Below are positions 60,903-64,000 of a DNA stretch of 64,000 bases, piece after piece. Below the pieces are notes generated by a model, which made no database searches, had not been told where the DNA came from, and worked only from the letters and a program-made list of their open reading frames with translations. Within the stretch, counting starts at the first letter, position 1, and every line of letters starts with the position of its first letter. The stretch is from positions 186,001 to 250,000 of the forward strand of contig NZ_RXLQ01000007.1 in the NCBI RefSeq assembly GCF_003953935.1, read 5' to 3'. This stretch comes from Massilia atriviolacea (GTDB lineage: Bacteria > Pseudomonadota > Gammaproteobacteria > Burkholderiales > Burkholderiaceae_D). The translations under genes and the position numbers were made by a program.

Positions 60903-63434
60903 TTATTGCGTCAGCAGACTCACTTTGTCGACCACGAACGAGGTTTGCAGCGACGAGTCTTCACGCGCCGAGAACGACAGGGTCACGGTCTGGCCCTTGT
61001 ACGGCAGCAGGTTGAAGGTGCGGACCTGGTAACCGGCAGCCTTGTTCAGGTTGGTGTAGGTTGCCAGGGTGCCGAGCACGGTGCCGGCCGCGTTCTTGAC
61101 CGTGACGGTCAGGCGGTCGTAGGCCACGTTTTCGGTTTCCGCGGTATCGATGTGCAGCGCGAAGCTCAGTGCCGCCGAGGTGGCCGCTGCCGGAATCGCG
61201 ACCGCCTGGGTGATCGTTTCGGTGCGGGTCACGCCGTTGCCGCCCAGCCATGCGTAACGCGTGCCTTCGTACGCGGTCTGGCCGCTGAAGTTGCCGATGG
61301 CGGAGGTGGTGCCGGCCCAGCCGGTGGTGCTCGACTCGAAGCCGCCGTTGACCACGCGCTCGGTGGTGCCGCCGCCGCCGCCGCCGACCGTCAGGGTGGC
61401 GTTGGCGCTGGTGGCGGTGGTCGGGCTGGCGGCCGAATCGGTGACTTTCACGCTGAACACGGCGCCGCTGTCGGCGGTTTGCGCGGTCAGGCTGTAGCTG
61501 GCCGAGGTGGCGCCGGCGATCGCCGCGCCGTTACGCAGCCACTGGTAGGTGTACGGCGCGGTGCCGCCGGTGGCGGTGACGGAGAAGGTGGCGGTGGCGC
61601 CAGCCTGGACGGTCACGCTCGCTGGCTGCGAACTGATCGACACGCCGCCGCCCGGGGTGCCGCCTTCGTCGATGTCGGCGCCGACGTTAATTGCCGCGTA
61701 GGCACGGGTGACGGCGATGGCTTCCTTGCTGCCCACGCCATACAGTTCCTGTGCGGCCAGCAGCACCTTGTTACGCGCGTCGGCGTAGTTGGTCGAGGCG
61801 GTGAACTTGGTGGTGGCGGCCTTGAACCAGATGCGGAAGGCCTTGTCGGTGCCGATACCGGTCATCGCGGCCGGGCTCTTGACCAGGTACTGGCTGTAGT
61901 AGTTGGACGAGGAGCTGGCGTTCGAGCCTTGCGACAGGAAGTAGAACATGCGGTTGTTCGGGCCGCTGCTGTAGTGGACGTCCAGGTTCTTGATGGTGCT
62001 GCTCCAGGCGTTCGGGCTGGAACCGTCCAGGCTCGGCTTGTACATATAGCGCAGCGGATTGCCCGACTTGGCGATTTCCTTGCCCATGGCCCAGTCGTTG
62101 CCGGTGTTCGGGATCACCGTGCCGGTGCCGCCGGCGCGCGCATAGGCTTCCACCACTTCGCCGGTGATGTCCGAGCTCGACTCGTTCAGGCCGCCCGATT
62201 CGCCGCTGTAGGTCAGGTCGGAGGTGGCGTTGGTCACGCCGTGGCCCATTTCGTGGCCGATCACGTCGATCGAACCGAGGCTGGTGAACATCGAGCCGCC
62301 GTCGCCGATGAACATGCACTTGCAGCCATCGCTGTAGTAGGCGTTGTCGTAGTTGCTGTTGACGTGGGCGGCGATGTAGGTGGCGGTGTTGTTGCCGTCC
62401 AGCGATTGCCAGCCGAGCACGTTTTTCAGGGTGTCGTAGGTGTTCATCAAGCCCCACATCGCGTTCACGGCCGCGGTCTGGCCGTTGGCGTTGGTGGTGC
62501 TGCCGCCGTTGTACTGCAGGCCGTCGCCCCAGTCGTTGGTGGTGTTGGTGTAGACCTGGCCGGCGCTGGTGGTCTTGTTGGCGTTGGTGATGGCCATCAT
62601 GCCGTAGGTGCCGCCGGTGCCGCGCGAGGGATCCTTCATCGAGTAGGTGCTGCCGGACAGGCTGGTGTTCAGGGGCACGGTGCCGTTGTACTGGCTTTTG
62701 CCGGTGCCGGCCACGGTCTGCAGCGCTTTCCACTGCTTGATCACGCTGCCGTCGCGGGCGTTGACGATGGTGTCGTAGAAGACGGGATTGATGCCTTCCA
62801 TCATGCGCGTCTTGACCAGGTAGGCCAGCGCGTAATCGGTCACTTCCTCGACCAGGTCGAGCGCGTTGAGCTGGGCTTCCGACTTGTTCAGGGCGCCCGG
62901 TGCGCGCTTGGTGGCGACGATCGGGTAGATGATCAGTTCGGCGGTTGGCGGCACATGGTGCACGGCGTTGGGCGACACTTTCTTGATGACCATGTCGATC
63001 ACGGCGGGCGCCTGCACTTGCGGCACCACGTTGAAGTCGGCGGTGCGCGCGCGCAGGGCGGCATTGCCGCCGCTACCCTGGCCCAGGCCCGAGCGGCGGT
63101 CGGAAATCGACTCGCTGACGATATCGCCGGCATCGTTGGTCACCACCACCGATTCCGACTGGAACACGCGCACGCCTTTGTAGGTGTGGGCGGCGCGGCT
63201 GATGCGAGTGCCGATCACGCCCGGATGCTGGACCGTGATGGAGAAACCATGGTCGGCGTCGAGACCGTGGGTGGCGCGCGTGGCGGCCAGTTTGGCAACC
63301 AGGGCCTGGCCCTGTTGCGGCGAATGGAGGGCGGTCGGACCGGCCATGATCGGCGCGTTGGCGAGCGCCTGGCCAACCATCATCAAGGGCAGTGCAGCAA
63401 TCGACGCAGCGAGCAATGTTTTGCGGAAGTTCAT
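60903..63434 (-). CDS. Secreted M4-family metallopeptidase (thermolysin-like)
   Basis: 843 residues. Signal peptide (residues 1-26, GQALA|N), then a propeptide with FTP-like fold, then the catalytic domain. Zinc site HEMGH at 394-398 with Glu418 (GGLNESSSD) as third ligand, and catalytic His488 (NLDVHYSSG). An Ig-like/PKD-type domain (about 600-686) precedes a Gly-rich linker and a C-terminal beta domain (694-843, ERVVNGGFESSTTGW...), probably for binding substrate. GGAGAAAT precedes the ATG. It lies beside the filament operon on the same strand, which suggests but does not prove that it is a secreted cargo. Confidence 0.95.
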   Translation of the reverse strand: MNFRKTLLAASIAALPLMMVGQALANAPIMAGPTALHSPQQGQALVAKLAATRATHGLDADHGFSITVQHPGVIGTRISRAAHTYKGVRVFQSESVVVTNDAGDIVSESISDRRSGLGQGSGGNAALRARTADFNVVPQVQAPAVIDMVIKKVSPNAVHHVPPTAELIIYPIVATKRAPGALNKSEAQLNALDLVEEVTDYALAYLVKTRMMEGINPVFYDTIVNARDGSVIKQWKALQTVAGTGKSQYNGTVPLNTSLSGSTYSMKDPSRGTGGTYGMMAITNANKTTSAGQVYTNTTNDWGDGLQYNGGSTTNANGQTAAVNAMWGLMNTYDTLKNVLGWQSLDGNNTATYIAAHVNSNYDNAYYSDGCKCMFIGDGGSMFTSLGSIDVIGHEMGHGVTNATSDLTYSGESGGLNESSSDITGEVVEAYARAGGTGTVIPNTGNDWAMGKEIAKSGNPLRYMYKPSLDGSSPNAWSSTIKNLDVHYSSGPNNRMFYFLSQGSNASSSSNYYSQYLVKSPAAMTGIGTDKAFRIWFKAATTKFTASTNYADARNKVLLAAQELYGVGSKEAIAVTRAYAAINVGADIDEGGTPGGGVSISSQPASVTVQAGATATFSVTATGGTAPYTYQWLRNGAAIAGATSASYSLTAQTADSGAVFSVKVTDSAASPTTATSANATLTVGGGGGGTTERVVNGGFESSTTGWAGTTSAIGNFSGQTAYEGTRYAWLGGNGVTRTETITQAVAIPAAATSAALSFALHIDTAETENVAYDRLTVTVKNAAGTVLGTLATYTNLNKAAGYQVRTFNLLPYKGQTVTLSFSAREDSSLQTSFVVDKVSLLTQ

Positions 63435-64000
63435 TATTTCTCCATTGATAGTTCAGTGATTGAATGAGATGAAACTGCTGGCCACGATGCTGTGGCGGCC
63501 ACCCGAGCGCGCCGATCAGTTGGTCCGGTGAACGCGAGAGAATGCACACTATTCCTGTTTCTTAAGCCAAGTCAAAAAAATGGGTGATTTGGTCGTATGC
63601 ACACCAAATGTTCAGTTTTAGACATTCTTTTCTAGAAACTGAACGGTATACAAGGCAAATTGCCTGAAGAATGTTTTGTTGACGTGGGTAAATATGAGGC
63701 ATTTTTCCCACATGGCGGGCAATTAGATGCCGCACTCTAAGACGTGCGGAAATGTAACAATTCATCTAGAAAACGAACTCAATTCGATTGCGTTGGAGCG
63801 GGGATGCGGTCTACACTCGTTCTCAGTTGCCGGGAAAAACTCTCAGGCAACATGGATTAAAGCGCACGGGGCACACTCCGGATATAGCGCAATCAGTTAA
63901 CGGGAAAATCATGACGTCACACCTCACCTATGCATGGGCATGTTTGTCTCCTCCTCCGGTGCTGTTGCCCAAGCCCGATCCCCAGGGAACCCAGCCGACC
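63435..64000. other. Regulatory-looking region upstream of the M4 protease
   Basis: No gene is confirmed. It is AT-rich and holds three inverted repeats: ATTTGGT/ACCAAAT (63587-63609), GTTCAGTTT/AAACTGAAC (63610-63644, immediately adjacent) and AGGCAA-A-TTGCCT (63653-63665). GTTGCC/GGCAAC (63826-63851) brackets a CTCTCA run. An open frame starting ATGACG at 63911 runs off the end of the window and could be the 5' end of a rightward gene, with only a weak GGGAAA site. Confidence 0.5.

Noticed and set aside
60888-63467. An 859-codon plus-strand open frame
   Set aside because: Antisense to the M4 protease, which has signal peptide, HEMGH and the third zinc ligand.

Overview
The window looks like a chromosomal segment from a high-GC betaproteobacterium, most likely Burkholderiales/Oxalobacteraceae (Massilia, Telluria or Duganella type). 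The reasons are the mla-ABC-bolA-murA-his-tat gene order typical of Burkholderiales, the GltB/GltD and Tex sequences, and the several secreted hydrolases. The taxon is inferred from gene content, not from a search.

Layout. (1) 1-5.9 kb: the end of an alpha/beta hydrolase, a lipoprotein, a DinB-family protein with a membrane protein, a secreted PHB-depolymerase-like esterase, and two small exported proteins. (2) 6.0-23.2 kb: a 24-gene, minus-strand block. It runs mlaFED-mlaA-mlaC-mlaB, an ABC-2 exporter, a bolA-like gene, murA, hisG-hisD-[DNA methyltransferase]-hisC-hisB-hisH-hisA-hisF-hisI-hisE, a HIT protein, and tatABC. It joins outer-membrane lipid transport, peptidoglycan precursor synthesis, histidine synthesis and Tat export. 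The methyltransferase between hisD and hisC is the one member I do not regard as usual there. (3) 23.45-24.19 kb: an array of 12 related cores (nine in one orientation, three in the other) in 58-bp and 80-bp units. It lies between the 3' end of gltD and the probable promoter of the mla-his block. (4) 24.2-30.5 kb: gltD and gltB (glutamate synthase). (5) 30.5-31.5 kb: a REP-associated tyrosine transposase with paired flanking motifs and a strong terminator. (6) 31.5-36.7 kb: a SNF2 helicase and a soluble histidine kinase/response regulator pair. (7) 37.0-42.3 kb: a DUF2314-type protein, a decayed serine hydrolase, tex, a GNAT gene, grxD and ubiX. (8) 42.1-43.3 kb: a more AT-rich patch with a small ORF and an XRE-like regulator. 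(9) 43.3-51.8 kb: acyl-CoA catabolism. An MBL hydrolase and a LiuR-like MerR regulator share an intergenic region with one LiuR-type box; a second box precedes isovaleryl-CoA dehydrogenase. Then come aceK overlapping a thiolase, an SDR, a second acyl-CoA dehydrogenase and a GNAT gene. (10) 51.9-60.7 kb: a compact minus-strand type IV filament operon: GspF-type platform, GspE-type ATPase, PilM/N/O/P-like proteins, a lipoprotein secretin with TPR repeats, and three pilin-like proteins. (11) 60.9-63.4 kb: a large secreted M4 metalloprotease directly upstream on the same strand, a plausible but untested cargo. (12) 63.4-64.0 kb: a regulatory-looking region with several inverted repeats.

The best candidates for something not well described are the repeat array at 23.45-24.19 kb, the filament/secretion operon beside the protease, and the methyltransferase translationally linked to hisD.
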